Below are positions 53,096 to 62,080 of a stretch of 64,000 bases of DNA, one piece after another. The notes beneath the pieces were generated by a model. That model was not told the DNA's origin. It searched no databases and worked only from the letters and a program-made list of their open reading frames with translations. The first letter of the stretch is position 1. Each line of letters opens with the position of its first letter. The stretch is from NCBI RefSeq assembly GCF_009835145.1, contig NZ_APKE01000019.1, positions 33,369 through 97,368 of the forward strand, read 5' to 3'. Origin of the DNA: Profundibacterium mesophilum KAUST100406-0324. GTDB taxonomy: Bacteria > Pseudomonadota > Alphaproteobacteria > Rhodobacterales > Rhodobacteraceae. A program made the translations under genes and the position numbers.

Positions 53096-55363
53096 TCAGG
53101 AAGAGAATCGGGGATCGTCCTCGAAAGCCGCGACCTCGACCATGCACGTATGGGCGATCGGGCCCTGGGCAAGGCGCGAGGTTCCCTTGTCGGGGGTCAA
53201 CGCGTTGGGATTGCCGGCCCGGCAGGTTGATCCATCGGGGTCGAACCAGGCGCCTGTCGCGATCTGTATCACGCCAGGCATGATCCGCTCGTCGATGCAA
53301 AGCGCCGCCAGGCAGGCCCCCCGGCCGTTGAAGAGGCGGACCGTCTGACCGTCCGACAGATCGCGCGCCGCGGCATCCGACGGGTTCATCAGGACCGGCT
53401 CGCGCCCGCCGCGTTTGCCCGCCTGCGAGACCGAGCCATGATCGAGCTGCGAGTGCAGTTTCGTGCTCGGCTGGTTGGAGATCATGTGCAGCGGATAGAC
53501 GGAGGGCGCACCGAGCCATTCGAGCGGTTCGATCCAGGCGGGATGGCCCGGACAATCGTCATAGCCGAACCCGGCGATCGTTTCGGAGAAGATCTCGATC
53601 CGTCCGCTCGGGGTGGAAAGCGGTGCGCCGCGCGGATCGGCGCGGAAGGCCGCAAGCAGGACGGTTTCCTGTTCAGGGTCGGGCACCTCGAAATACCCCT
53701 CGGCCTGGAATGTGTCCCAATCGGGCAGGCTGACCCCCTCTCGTGCCGCCGACTGACGGGAAATGTCGTAGAGCCAACGCTGCCACTCCTCGGGGCTGCG
53801 ATCCTCGGTGAAGGCGGATTCGACACCCATCGCGGCCGCGATCCCGCGCAGGATGTCATGGTCGTCTCGAGCCTCGCCAACGGGTTCGATGGCACGGTCC
53901 ATGACGACCTGGAACGGATCCTTCGGCGTCAGCGCGATATCGCTGCGCTCGAGCGGCGTCGTGCAAGGCAGAACGATATCGGCATGACGGGCAAGGGCGT
54001 TCCAGCACCATTCATTCGCGATCACCGTATCGGGCCTTTGCCATGCCTTGCGCAGCCGATTGAGGTCCTGGTGATGATGGAACGGATTGCCGCCTGCCCA
54101 CCAGACGAGCTTTATGTCGGGATACGTGATGCGGGCGCCGTCGTAATCGATCGTCTCCCCGGGCCGCTCGAGCATGTCCGTGATCCTTGCGACGGGAATG
54201 AAGTCGCGGACCGGATTGCGCCCCTGGGGGAGCGCGGCATAATCAATCTTCCGCCGGCTCAGCCCCATGTTGTTCATCGCCGAATAACCGAACCCGATCC
54301 CCGTGCCCGGAAGGCCGATCTGTCCGAGCATCGCGGCGAGTGCGATCGCGGCCCAGAAGGGTTGCTCGCCGTGATCCTGCCGCGTCAAGGACCAGCTGAC
54401 CGAGATCATCGTCCGGCGCCCGGCCATCTCGCGGGCAAGGCCTCTGATTGTGTCGGCCGGCACCGCGCAGATCTCGGCGGCCCATTCGGCGGTTTTCGGG
54501 ATGCCGTCCGTCTCGCCGCGAAGATAGGCGGCGTAGCGCGCGAAACCGGCGGTGTAATCGTTCAGGAAGCCGGTGTCATGGAGCCCCTCCTCGAGCAGGA
54601 CATGCGCAAGGCCGATCATCAGGGCGGCATCGGTCGAGGGGCGCGGGGTGATCCAGCGCGTGTCGGGCCCGTCCATGAGGTCGGATTTCAGGGGGGATAT
54701 GTTGACGAAGGAAACCCCGGCCTCCATCGCGCGGCTCAGCCCGGCCTTCTGGACATGCCGGCCGAGACCGCCTTGCGAGATCTGACCGTTCTTCAACGGA
54801 ACCCCGCCGAAGGCCACGAAGAGCTCGCAATCGGATGCGATCGTGGCCCAGCCGCTCGTCTCGTCCAGGGGACCGCGGAAGCTGCCGAGAACATGCGGAA
54901 CCACGACTTCCGCCGCGGCGAAACTGTAGGTGTTCCGCGAACTCGTGTAGCCGCCGATACAGTTGAGGAACCGCTTGAGCTGACCCTGCGCGTGGTGGAA
55001 GCGTCCGGCGCTGGCCCATCCGTAGGAGCCGGCATAGATCGCGTTGTTGCCATGCGCCTCGATGACGCGCCGGAGCTCCGCGGCGACGAGCCGGTTCGCC
55101 TCCTCCCAGCTCACCGCGACGAACGCGTCCTCCCCCCGCCCGCCCGATGCGGGGCCAGGCCCGTTCTCGAGCCAGCCCTTGCGGATCATCGGTTGCGTGA
55201 TGCGGGTCGGACCGGTCAGCACATCGACGATGCCCTGTCCGATCGGTGACGGATCCCGGTCATGCTCGAAGTCGCGAAGACCGCGAAGCTTCCCGTCGAT
55301 GACATCGACCCTGTATGTTCCCCAGTGGGTGCTTGTGAGCAGGCTGCGCGACTTCGTTTTCAT
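53096..55363 (-). CDS. Molybdopterin S/N-oxide reductase, BisC-like, cytoplasmic
   Basis: A 755-residue molybdenum bis-MGD enzyme of the DMSO/TMAO/biotin-sulfoxide reductase group. It opens SLLTSTHWGTYRVDVIDGKL, lacks an N-terminal Fe-S Cys motif, and has YAGSYGWASAGRFHHAQGQLKRFLN (Ser Mo-ligand region) and WWAGGNPFHHHQDLNRLRKAW. The C-terminal IATGAWFDPDG..CRAGNPNALTPDKGTSRLAQG is typical of BisC/TorA. No Tat signal is seen, so it should act in the cytoplasm like BisC (biotin or methionine sulfoxide). The frame upstream of ATG 55363 has no family similarity. A weak ribosome site leaves some doubt about the start. Confidence 0.9.
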   Translation of the reverse strand: MKTKSRSLLTSTHWGTYRVDVIDGKLRGLRDFEHDRDPSPIGQGIVDVLTGPTRITQPMIRKGWLENGPGPASGGRGEDAFVAVSWEEANRLVAAELRRVIEAHGNNAIYAGSYGWASAGRFHHAQGQLKRFLNCIGGYTSSRNTYSFAAAEVVVPHVLGSFRGPLDETSGWATIASDCELFVAFGGVPLKNGQISQGGLGRHVQKAGLSRAMEAGVSFVNISPLKSDLMDGPDTRWITPRPSTDAALMIGLAHVLLEEGLHDTGFLNDYTAGFARYAAYLRGETDGIPKTAEWAAEICAVPADTIRGLAREMAGRRTMISVSWSLTRQDHGEQPFWAAIALAAMLGQIGLPGTGIGFGYSAMNNMGLSRRKIDYAALPQGRNPVRDFIPVARITDMLERPGETIDYDGARITYPDIKLVWWAGGNPFHHHQDLNRLRKAWQRPDTVIANEWCWNALARHADIVLPCTTPLERSDIALTPKDPFQVVMDRAIEPVGEARDDHDILRGIAAAMGVESAFTEDRSPEEWQRWLYDISRQSAAREGVSLPDWDTFQAEGYFEVPDPEQETVLLAAFRADPRGAPLSTPSGRIEIFSETIAGFGYDDCPGHPAWIEPLEWLGAPSVYPLHMISNQPSTKLHSQLDHGSVSQAGKRGGREPVLMNPSDAAARDLSDGQTVRLFNGRGACLAALCIDERIMPGVIQIATGAWFDPDGSTCRAGNPNALTPDKGTSRLAQGPIAHTCMVEVAAFEDDPRFSS

Positions 55364-55917
55364 GCTGAGTGTCCATCGGTTTCGATGGGCATGGTGCTGT
55401 GCGCGTTCGCGCAGGGTCAAGTCCGGTTTTCCAGGATCCGGTTGCGGCCGCCCGGGCTGAACACACGCGCCTCCCCGATGCGTCCGGAGTAGGATAGGGC
55501 GAAAGGCGATCACGCGGGAGGGCGAGTTGGAAGCGCGGCTTGCGGACAGGCATGGTTTTGGCATCGGTGTCTTTTGTCCGGTTGGCGTTTTTGGAAGACG
55601 GCTTGAGGCAACTGGGTGATCCATTTGCGCAGCGTGCGTTTTTTGCCGTTCCGCAGCGCCCGTCGACTGGCTTGATCGCCACCTTACGACTGCGAACCCA
55701 CGCCGGAACCCGCATGAAATGTCGAATGATCCCGGATGCCGCAAACCGCGTGAACGGCAGGACTGCTCACCACTGGGGTCGCAAATGTTAGCACAAAATA
55801 TTTAATGATACGTAAGTCGTGATGGAAAGCACCAATCTTTCCAAGTTATTCGATCCAATACGCAATTTCAGGGCCCGGTACGCGCAATAGGGTAAAATGC
55901 GTTGGGAGGGAGTATTA
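55364..55917. other. Divergent intergenic region upstream of CoA-transferase operon
   Basis: About 550 bases between divergent genes. The bisC side (55364-55740) is GC-rich with only weak open frames and no family signal on either strand. The side near the CoA-transferase (about 55785-55900) turns AT-rich (AAATATTTAATGATACG) and probably holds that operon's promoter and a regulator site. No clear promoter boxes or palindrome could be fixed. Confidence 0.4.
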
Positions 55918-57108
55918 ATGGGTCCTTTGAAAGGCATTCGCGTCATCGAACTTGGTCAGCTCATTGCTGGCCCGTTTGCCGGGCAGATGATGGCCGATTT
56001 CGGCGCCGAGGTGATCAAGGTCGAGCCTCCGGGCAAGGGTGACGCCATGCGGCAATGGGGGCGTCTTGACGCGAATGGCACGCCGGTATGGTGGAACGTC
56101 ATCGCGCGGGGCAAACGCTCGGTGACATTGGACCTTCGCACCCCCGAGGGTCAGGATATCCTGCGCGATCTCGTGGGCGAGGCGGATGTCCTGATCGAGA
56201 ATTTCCGCCCCGGCACGATGGAACGCTGGGGCCTTGGCTACGATAACCTCTCCAAGGTCAATCCGCGTCTCATCATGGCGCGGGTATCGGGATATGGGCA
56301 GGATGGACCCTACTCCCAACGAGCCGGGTTCGCCTCGGTCTGCGAGGCCATGGGCGGCCTGCGCTACGTCTCGGGCTATCCCGACCGCCCGCCCGTACGG
56401 GTCGGGCTCAGCCTGGGGGACACGATGGCGGGGTTCAACGCCGCCCTGGGCATCCTCCTGGCGCTTGAGCATCGGCACAAGACCGGCAAGGGCCAGGTTA
56501 TCGACAGCGCCATCTACGAAGCGGTGCTGAGCCTGACCGAGGCGTTGGTCGCCGAATACGATTCCGGCGGGCATATCCGGGAGCGTTTCGGATCCGCCCT
56601 GCCCGGCATCGCGCCTTCGAACGCCTATCCGACCGCCGACGACAAGGAAGTCATCATCGGTGCCAACCAGGACACCGTGTTCCAACGGCTCTGCGCGGTC
56701 ATGGGCGCGCCCGAACTGGCAGAAGACGAACGCTATGCCGACCACCGGGCGCGCGGGCGCAACCAGGCGGAACTGGATGCGCGCGTGGGCGAGTGGACGC
56801 GGACGGTTCCCGCGCAGCAGATCGTGGACCAATTGTCCGAGGCCGGCGTGCCCGTGGGATTGGCCTATACCGCGGCAGACATGCTGAACGATCCGCATTT
56901 CGCGGCCCGCGAGAGCGTGGTGCGCGTGTCCGGCCCCGAGCGCGGATCGCTTGCGATGCAGAACGTCTTTCCACGGTTGTCTGCCAGTCCCGGCAGCATT
57001 CGCGGCCTGGGTCCGGAGCTGGGCGAAGATACCGACGAAGTGCTGAGCTCGACCCTCGGCTACGACGATGCCACTCTTGCGAAGATGCGCGAACGTGGCG
57101 TGATCTAG
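55918..57108 (+). CDS. Class III (CaiB/BaiF) CoA-transferase
   Basis: A 396-residue family III CoA-transferase. It has GIRVIELGQLIAGPFAGQMMADFGAEVIKVEPP at the N terminus, then LIENFRPGTMERWGL, SGYGQDGPYSQRAGF and the catalytic Asp168 in VRVGLSLGDTMAG, plus QVIDSAIYEAVLSL. It moves CoA from a donor such as succinyl-CoA to a carboxylate. A GGGAGGGAG ribosome site just before ATG 55918 fixes the start. It heads an operon with a TRAP transporter, an aconitase-type hydratase and an HMG-CoA-lyase-type lyase, so it likely activates the imported dicarboxylate or its hydration product. Confidence 0.92.
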   Translation: MGPLKGIRVIELGQLIAGPFAGQMMADFGAEVIKVEPPGKGDAMRQWGRLDANGTPVWWNVIARGKRSVTLDLRTPEGQDILRDLVGEADVLIENFRPGTMERWGLGYDNLSKVNPRLIMARVSGYGQDGPYSQRAGFASVCEAMGGLRYVSGYPDRPPVRVGLSLGDTMAGFNAALGILLALEHRHKTGKGQVIDSAIYEAVLSLTEALVAEYDSGGHIRERFGSALPGIAPSNAYPTADDKEVIIGANQDTVFQRLCAVMGAPELAEDERYADHRARGRNQAELDARVGEWTRTVPAQQIVDQLSEAGVPVGLAYTAADMLNDPHFAARESVVRVSGPERGSLAMQNVFPRLSASPGSIRGLGPELGEDTDEVLSSTLGYDDATLAKMRERGVI

Positions 57109-57152
57109 CGAAGCGGCGGGGCACGAACGACATAAAAGGCGGGAGGAAAGCG

Positions 57153-57194
57153 ATGACCATTCAGATGCGAGATACAAGGCCGCGGCCGTGCTAG
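57153..57194 (+). CDS. Possible 13-codon leader peptide overlapping dctM
   Basis: ATG 57153, preceded by a strong GGGAGGA at seven bases, opens a 13-residue frame (MTIQMRDTRPRPC) that stops at TAG 57192-57194. It overlaps the GTG start of the dctM gene at 57188. The large permease gene itself has no other ribosome site, so translation of this peptide may deliver ribosomes to it. Whether it has any regulatory role is unknown. Confidence 0.4.
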   Translation: MTIQMRDTRPRPC

Positions 57195-58483
57195 AGCCGA
57201 TCTCGGTGGTAGTGGTCCTGCTGGGGCTGATCGGGGCGGGGGCGCCGATCTTCCTTGCGCTCGGGGCATCGGGTCTCTTGGGTCTTTACATGGCGCGAGG
57301 GTCCATCGCGTTCTTTTTCGCGCCCACCTCCTTCTTCGGGCAACTCAACAGTTTCGAGCTGATCGCCCTGCCGCTGTTCATTCTGATGGGCAACATCCTC
57401 GGCGCGACGCCGGTGGGCCGCAACCTGTTCCATGCCGCGTCATTGTGGCTGCAATGGCTGCGTGGCGGCCTGGCCATCGCGACCGTTGGCGCTTCGGCGA
57501 TCTTCGGCGCGGTCTCGGGTGTTTCGGTCGCGGGCGTCGCGGCGGTAGGCGCGATCGCGGTGCCGCAGATGCTCGAGCGTGGCTATTCGCGCACCCTCGC
57601 AGCCGGCTCGGTTGCATCGTCGGGCGCATTGGCCATGCTGATCCCGCCTTCGGTTCCCTTCATCATCTACGGCGCGGTGTCGGGGGTATCGGTCGGTGCA
57701 TTGTTCATCGGCGGCATCCTCCCCGGCTTCGTGCTGGCGCTGGCACTGTCGCTCTACATCTACATCCGTGTGCGCCGGAACCCCGATGAGGCACCCGCAC
57801 AGGATGGCCCGGCGCCCTCGACGGGCGAGAAGGTCCGCGCGCTCGGCGGCGTCTGGCACGCGCTCTTGCTGGTCTTCATCGTGCTGGGCGCGATCTATGC
57901 CGGTATCGCCACGCCCTCCGAGGCCGCCGCGTTCGGCGCGGCAGGCGCGATGTTCATCGCCGCGGTGGTGTTCCGTTGTCTCAGCTGGGCGCAGGCGCGC
58001 GAGATCTTCGTGAGTTCGATCCGGGTTTCGGGTGCGATCATGCTCATCATCGGCTGCGCGAAGATTTTCGGCGACTACCTGAACCTCGTGCGTGTGCCCG
58101 AGACCGTCTCCGCGGCACTGACCGCCACGGATTTGCCCGCCTGGGCGATCCTGACGCTCATCATGATCGCCCTCGTCCTTCTGGGGATGCTGGTCGACGC
58201 CGTGTCGCTGATCGTCGTGACGACACCGATCCTGCTGCCGCTGATCCAGACGCTCGGCTACGACCCGCTCTGGTTCGGCATCGTGCTGGTGATGAACCTG
58301 GAGATCGCGGTCGTCACGCCCCCTGTCGGGCTGAACCTCTACGCGTTGAAGGGGGTCTGTCCACAACTCGAGATCGAGGACATCATCCGCTCCGTTGTGC
58401 CGTTCGTCTTCGTTCAGTTCTTCGTCCTGATGATATTCGTCCTGTTCCCCGGGATCAGCCTCTGGCTGCCCGGACTGCTCTAA
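57188..58483 (+). CDS. dctM: TRAP dicarboxylate transporter, large permease (DctM)
   Basis: A 431-residue membrane protein with about 12 helices, the transport subunit of a TRAP system. Marks are FELIALPLFILMGNILGATPVGRNLF, GASAIFGAVSGVSVAGVAAVGAIAVPQMLERGY, SGALAMLIPPSVPFIIYG and LEIAVVTPPVGLNLYALKGV. It starts at a GTG that overlaps a 13-codon leader. In most TRAP operons the order is P-Q-M; here M comes first. It draws on the sodium gradient to import the ligand bound by DctP. Confidence 0.9.
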   Translation: MLEPISVVVVLLGLIGAGAPIFLALGASGLLGLYMARGSIAFFFAPTSFFGQLNSFELIALPLFILMGNILGATPVGRNLFHAASLWLQWLRGGLAIATVGASAIFGAVSGVSVAGVAAVGAIAVPQMLERGYSRTLAAGSVASSGALAMLIPPSVPFIIYGAVSGVSVGALFIGGILPGFVLALALSLYIYIRVRRNPDEAPAQDGPAPSTGEKVRALGGVWHALLLVFIVLGAIYAGIATPSEAAAFGAAGAMFIAAVVFRCLSWAQAREIFVSSIRVSGAIMLIIGCAKIFGDYLNLVRVPETVSAALTATDLPAWAILTLIMIALVLLGMLVDAVSLIVVTTPILLPLIQTLGYDPLWFGIVLVMNLEIAVVTPPVGLNLYALKGVCPQLEIEDIIRSVVPFVFVQFFVLMIFVLFPGISLWLPGLL

Positions 58484-58518
58484 CCACTCGTCGTTCACTC
58501 AAAAAGGAGGATATTGAG

Positions 58519-59556
58519 ATGACACGGACGCGACGCACTTTCCTGTCCAACACGGCCATGCTGATTGGTGGCACGATGTTCGCAGTCTTCGGTCTGGCGG
58601 GCTCTGCCGCCGCCGAGACCACGCTGACCGGCGTGAGTTACCTGCCACCGAGCTACAAGGCGCTGTCCTACGGCTCGGCGGGCTTCGTCGAGCGCCTGAA
58701 CGAGAGCGACGCCGTGAGCGTCGATTATTACGACAGCGGCAAACTGCTCAAGGCCGATGAGCAACTTCCTGCACTGCGCGCGGGCACAATCGACTTCATG
58801 TTCCACACCACCAGCTACGTGACCCGATCGATCCCGATCCTCGGGATCACCGGTTTGCCCGGGGTGGTCGAGGCGCTTTACGAAAATCCCGGCCGGATCG
58901 CCAAGGGCTCGCCCCTGTTCGAGCTAATCAATGAGGAACTCGCCAAGGAGGACCTCTACATGGCTTCGATGATGGGCAACATCCTCGAGCCGGAATATCT
59001 TTGGTCGACGGAGGGCGGCGCGGTCCGCTCGATCGGGGATATGGAGGGCAAGAAGATCCGCGTCGTCAGTTTCGAGGCGACGAAGGTGGCCGAGGATTTC
59101 GGGGCCGCCGCGGTGCGCATTCCGTCTTCCGAACTCTACCTCGCGCTGCAGCGCGGCACAGTGGACGCGGCGGTGGCGAACATCTCGACCGTCATCGGCC
59201 GGTCGCTGCAGGAACAGCTCGACGTGGTCTACAAGCTGCCGATGACCGCTTACGGCATTGGCCTGTTCACCACCACGCAACGCTGGGAGCGTCTGGGCGA
59301 CGCCGAGAAGGCCGCCTTCGACGAGGCCGCCGCATGGTTCGAGGAGAACGGCGCGGCACAGGCCAACGACACGATCTACGTTGACGAATATTGGCCGATG
59401 ATCGAGGAGGCCGGCCTCGAGGTGGTCGAGCCCTCCGAGGAGGAATTGGCCAGACTGGACGAGGTCGCGCAGGCGGTCCGGGACGCCTGGATCGAGGAGG
59501 TCGGCGCCGAGGTCGGAGAGCGCGCGATCGCGCTGGCCCTGGGCAACGGCTCCTGA
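58519..59556 (+). CDS. dctP: TRAP dicarboxylate transporter, substrate-binding protein (DctP)
   Basis: A 345-residue periplasmic TRAP binding protein. The N terminus MTRTRRTFLSNTAML...AGSAAAE has a twin-arginine RRTFL motif and a hydrophobic core, so export may be by Tat. In the mature part, Arg and aromatic residues of the ligand site are in KKIRVVSFEATKVAEDFGAAAVRIPSSELYLALQRGTVDAAVANISTV, the usual DctP signature. AAGGAGG eight bases before ATG 58519 predicts strong translation. A perfect hairpin follows the stop. Confidence 0.9.
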   Translation: MTRTRRTFLSNTAMLIGGTMFAVFGLAGSAAAETTLTGVSYLPPSYKALSYGSAGFVERLNESDAVSVDYYDSGKLLKADEQLPALRAGTIDFMFHTTSYVTRSIPILGITGLPGVVEALYENPGRIAKGSPLFELINEELAKEDLYMASMMGNILEPEYLWSTEGGAVRSIGDMEGKKIRVVSFEATKVAEDFGAAAVRIPSSELYLALQRGTVDAAVANISTVIGRSLQEQLDVVYKLPMTAYGIGLFTTTQRWERLGDAEKAAFDEAAAWFEENGAAQANDTIYVDEYWPMIEEAGLEVVEPSEEELARLDEVAQAVRDAWIEEVGAEVGERAIALALGNGS

Positions 59557-59563
59557 ATGCATC

Positions 59564-59596
59564 ACCGGCCGCGCGGGCACCCTCCGCGCGGCCGGT
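59564..59596 (+). other. Intra-operon hairpin between dctP and dctQ
   Basis: ACCGGCCGCGCGG (59564-59576) pairs exactly with CCGCGCGGCCGGT (59584-59596): a 13-bp perfect GC stem with a 7-base loop, starting eight bases after the dctP stop. No T-run follows, so it is more likely an mRNA-stabilising or attenuating structure that raises binding-protein levels over the downstream genes than a full terminator. Confidence 0.65.
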
Positions 59597-59628
59597 CCCC
59601 GAGGATCGTTCGGCAAGGAACAGCGCCC

Positions 59629-60135
59629 ATGAGAAAGATATTCGAAGGTCTGGAGAGACTGAGCCGCGGGGGAGGCGAAATCGTCCTGGCCTTCATGGTG
59701 GTGACGATCTGTTACGACGCGATCATGCGCTACCTCTTCACCGCGCCGACGTCGTGGTCCCTCGAGATCAACACCTTTCTTATCATCTACGTGGCGATCA
59801 TGACCGCCGCGGACGTGCAGCGCACCGACAGCCATATCCGCATTTCCTTCTTCTCGGACATGATGGGCAAGGGCGGGCAACGCGCGACGCGGGTCGTCAT
59901 AGGTCTTTTCGGGGTGGCGTTCTCCGGCATCATGGCTTGGCGCGGCTACCTGATGGCCTTTCAAGCGTGGGACTACGGCGAACGGGTGTCGTCGAGTTTC
60001 GGCACGCCGATGGTCTTTCCCTATGCCATGATCCCGATCGGCTTCGGGCTGCTCGCGGTCCGCTTTGCACTGAACGTCCTCGACGCGATTACCGGCCGCA
60101 ACCAGGACGACAGGGAGGATCTGCAGAATGTCTGA
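59629..60135 (+). CDS. dctQ: TRAP dicarboxylate transporter, small permease (DctQ)
   Basis: A 168-residue membrane protein with four helices. ICYDAIMRYLFTAPTSWSLEINTFLIIYVAIMTAADVQRTDSHIRISFF is the DctQ segment, and the third and fourth helices follow. AAGGAA eight bases before ATG 59629 sets the start. The end overlaps the hydratase gene by eight bases, so uptake and metabolism are translationally linked. Confidence 0.88.
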   Translation: MRKIFEGLERLSRGGGEIVLAFMVVTICYDAIMRYLFTAPTSWSLEINTFLIIYVAIMTAADVQRTDSHIRISFFSDMMGKGGQRATRVVIGLFGVAFSGIMAWRGYLMAFQAWDYGERVSSSFGTPMVFPYAMIPIGFGLLAVRFALNVLDAITGRNQDDREDLQNV

Positions 60136-62065
60136 AAACCTCTCCCGAAAGCTCATCGCCGCCAAATACGTTTCCGGCGAGATGCGGCCGGGCGAGGAGA
60201 TCGCGCTGCGCATGGACCAGGCCTTGTTGCAGGATGTGCTGGGCACCCTGGTCATGCTGGAGCTTGACGCCATGGGCGTGACGCAGGTCGTGACGCGTCC
60301 CTCGGTGCAATATATCGACCACGGGCTCGTTCAGTCCGACCATTTGAACGCGGACAGTCACCTGTTCCTGAAATCCGCCTGCGCGCGCTTCGGGATCACC
60401 TATTCGGGACCTGGGAACGGCATTTCCCATCCCGTACACATGGAGCGTTTCGGCGTTCCGGGCCAAAGCCTCGTCGGCTCGGACAGCCACACGACCGCCG
60501 CCGGCTCGCTGGGAATGCTCGCCATCGGCGCGGGCGGGATCGAGGTCGCGCTGGCCATGGCCGGGGAGCCGCTGTTCATCCCGATGCCAAAGATCTGGGG
60601 GGTCGAGATCACGGGCGCCCTACCGGACTGGGTCTCGGCCAAGGACGTGATCCTTGAGCTTTTGCGCCGCCACGGCGTTGCCGGGGCCAAGAATTGCATC
60701 CTCGAGTTTTACGGCGAAGGGCTTGCCTGCCTGTCGGCCATGGATCGTCATGTCATCGCGAACATGGGAACCGAGATGGGTGCGACCACCACCGTCTTCC
60801 CCTCGGACGACGCGGTGCGCCGGTTCCTAGAGGCACGCGGCCGGGACGATGATTTCGTTCCGCTCGCTGCCGATCCGGGTTGCACTTATGATCTGCACGA
60901 TCATGTCGATCTGTCCTCGCTGGAGCCGTTGATCGCCCTGCCCTCCTCGCCCGGCAATGTCGCGGCGGTGGCCGAGGTCGCCGGAGAGCCCTGCTGGCAG
61001 TCCTATATCGGCTCTTCCGCCAATCCCGGTTATCGCGATTTCGCGGTCGTGGCCGATATCGTGGCCGGCCGCCGCGTGTCCGAGGGCGTGTCGCTCGACA
61101 TCAATCCCTCGTCGCGCCAGGTCCTCGAGACCCTGATCGCCGAAAAGAAGCTCGGCCCCCTGATCCAGGCGGGTGCCCGGCTGCACCAGGCGGGGTGCAA
61201 CGGCTGCATCGGAATGGGACAGGCCCCCGCGGCCGGACGCAACAGCCTGCGCACCGTCACGCGCAACTTTCCCGGCCGGTCAGGCACGCGCGAGGATGCG
61301 GTGTTCCTCTGTTCGCCCGAGACCGCCGGCGCCTCGGCCCTGACGGGACAGATCACCGATCCGCGGACGCTCGACATGCCGTATCCGCGCATCACGGAGC
61401 CTGCCGCGATGCCGATGCCCGATGCGGGCTTCGCCCACGGCCCGCGGGACGACGCCGCGATCCGTCCCGCGTTGCTGTCGACCGACAACACCCCGACGCT
61501 GCCGCAGCTCGATCCGATCCCGAACCGGATCGATCTGCCGGTTATCCTGACGGTCGACGATGACATCTCGACCGACGATATCATCCCGGCGGGCCATGCG
61601 CTGCCTTACTGGTCCAACGTCTATGCCACCCGGCAATTCGCGTTCGAACGGGTGGACGAAAGCTACCCCGCGAAGGCCGCCGCCGAGAAGAACGGACATG
61701 CCATCGTCGCCGGACGCAACTACGGACAGGGATCGAGCCGTGAAAATGCCGCCCTCGTTCCCGCGATCATGGGTCTCGGGCTGGTGATCGCGGAGAGTTT
61801 TGCGCGCATCCACTGGCAGAACCTTGTGAGCTTCGGGGTCGTGCCGCTGACCTTCGCCGATCCCGCTGACCGCAAACGCGTCGGACGCGGCGATAGGGTC
61901 CGCATCCAGGACCTGCGCACCCAGATTGCCGAGGGCAATGACATCCGGGCCGAGATCGAAGGCCGTGCGATCACCCTGAAGCACGATCTGAGCCCCCGCC
62001 AACGCGGTATCCTGATGGCGGGAGGCGTCATCAACTGGATCCGCGACCGCAACGAAGCCGCCTGA
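60128..62065 (+). CDS. Aconitase-superfamily hydratase (aconitase/isopropylmalate isomerase type)
   Basis: A 645-residue single-chain member of the aconitase superfamily with LeuC-like and LeuD-like parts. SDSHTT (118-123), CNGCIGMGQ (Cys357, Cys360 binding the [4Fe-4S] cluster) and the swivel-domain GRNYGQGSSREN are present. The usual first cluster ligand in GSCTN is Ser297 here (IGSSANPGY), which is odd; another Cys would have to replace it or the cluster is labile. The length fits the short Aquifex-type group. In this operon it more likely (de)hydrates a branched dicarboxylate than citrate. Confidence 0.88.
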   Translation: MSENLSRKLIAAKYVSGEMRPGEEIALRMDQALLQDVLGTLVMLELDAMGVTQVVTRPSVQYIDHGLVQSDHLNADSHLFLKSACARFGITYSGPGNGISHPVHMERFGVPGQSLVGSDSHTTAAGSLGMLAIGAGGIEVALAMAGEPLFIPMPKIWGVEITGALPDWVSAKDVILELLRRHGVAGAKNCILEFYGEGLACLSAMDRHVIANMGTEMGATTTVFPSDDAVRRFLEARGRDDDFVPLAADPGCTYDLHDHVDLSSLEPLIALPSSPGNVAAVAEVAGEPCWQSYIGSSANPGYRDFAVVADIVAGRRVSEGVSLDINPSSRQVLETLIAEKKLGPLIQAGARLHQAGCNGCIGMGQAPAAGRNSLRTVTRNFPGRSGTREDAVFLCSPETAGASALTGQITDPRTLDMPYPRITEPAAMPMPDAGFAHGPRDDAAIRPALLSTDNTPTLPQLDPIPNRIDLPVILTVDDDISTDDIIPAGHALPYWSNVYATRQFAFERVDESYPAKAAAEKNGHAIVAGRNYGQGSSRENAALVPAIMGLGLVIAESFARIHWQNLVSFGVVPLTFADPADRKRVGRGDRVRIQDLRTQIAEGNDIRAEIEGRAITLKHDLSPRQRGILMAGGVINWIRDRNEAA

Positions 62066-62080
62066 GAGGATGATATTCCG

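Noticed and set aside
53438..55249. 603-codon open frame on the plus strand
   Set aside because: It is antisense to the BisC-like gene, whose family match is strong along its length.
55260..55744. Possible transposase remnant upstream of bisC
   Set aside because: Frames on both strands were read but no transposase motif (DDE region, helix-turn-helix) or terminal repeat could be recognised.
60128..62065. Housekeeping citrate-cycle aconitase
   Set aside because: It sits in a TRAP/CoA-transferase/lyase operon and has an altered cluster motif, so a specialised hydratase is more likely, although aconitase activity is not excluded.
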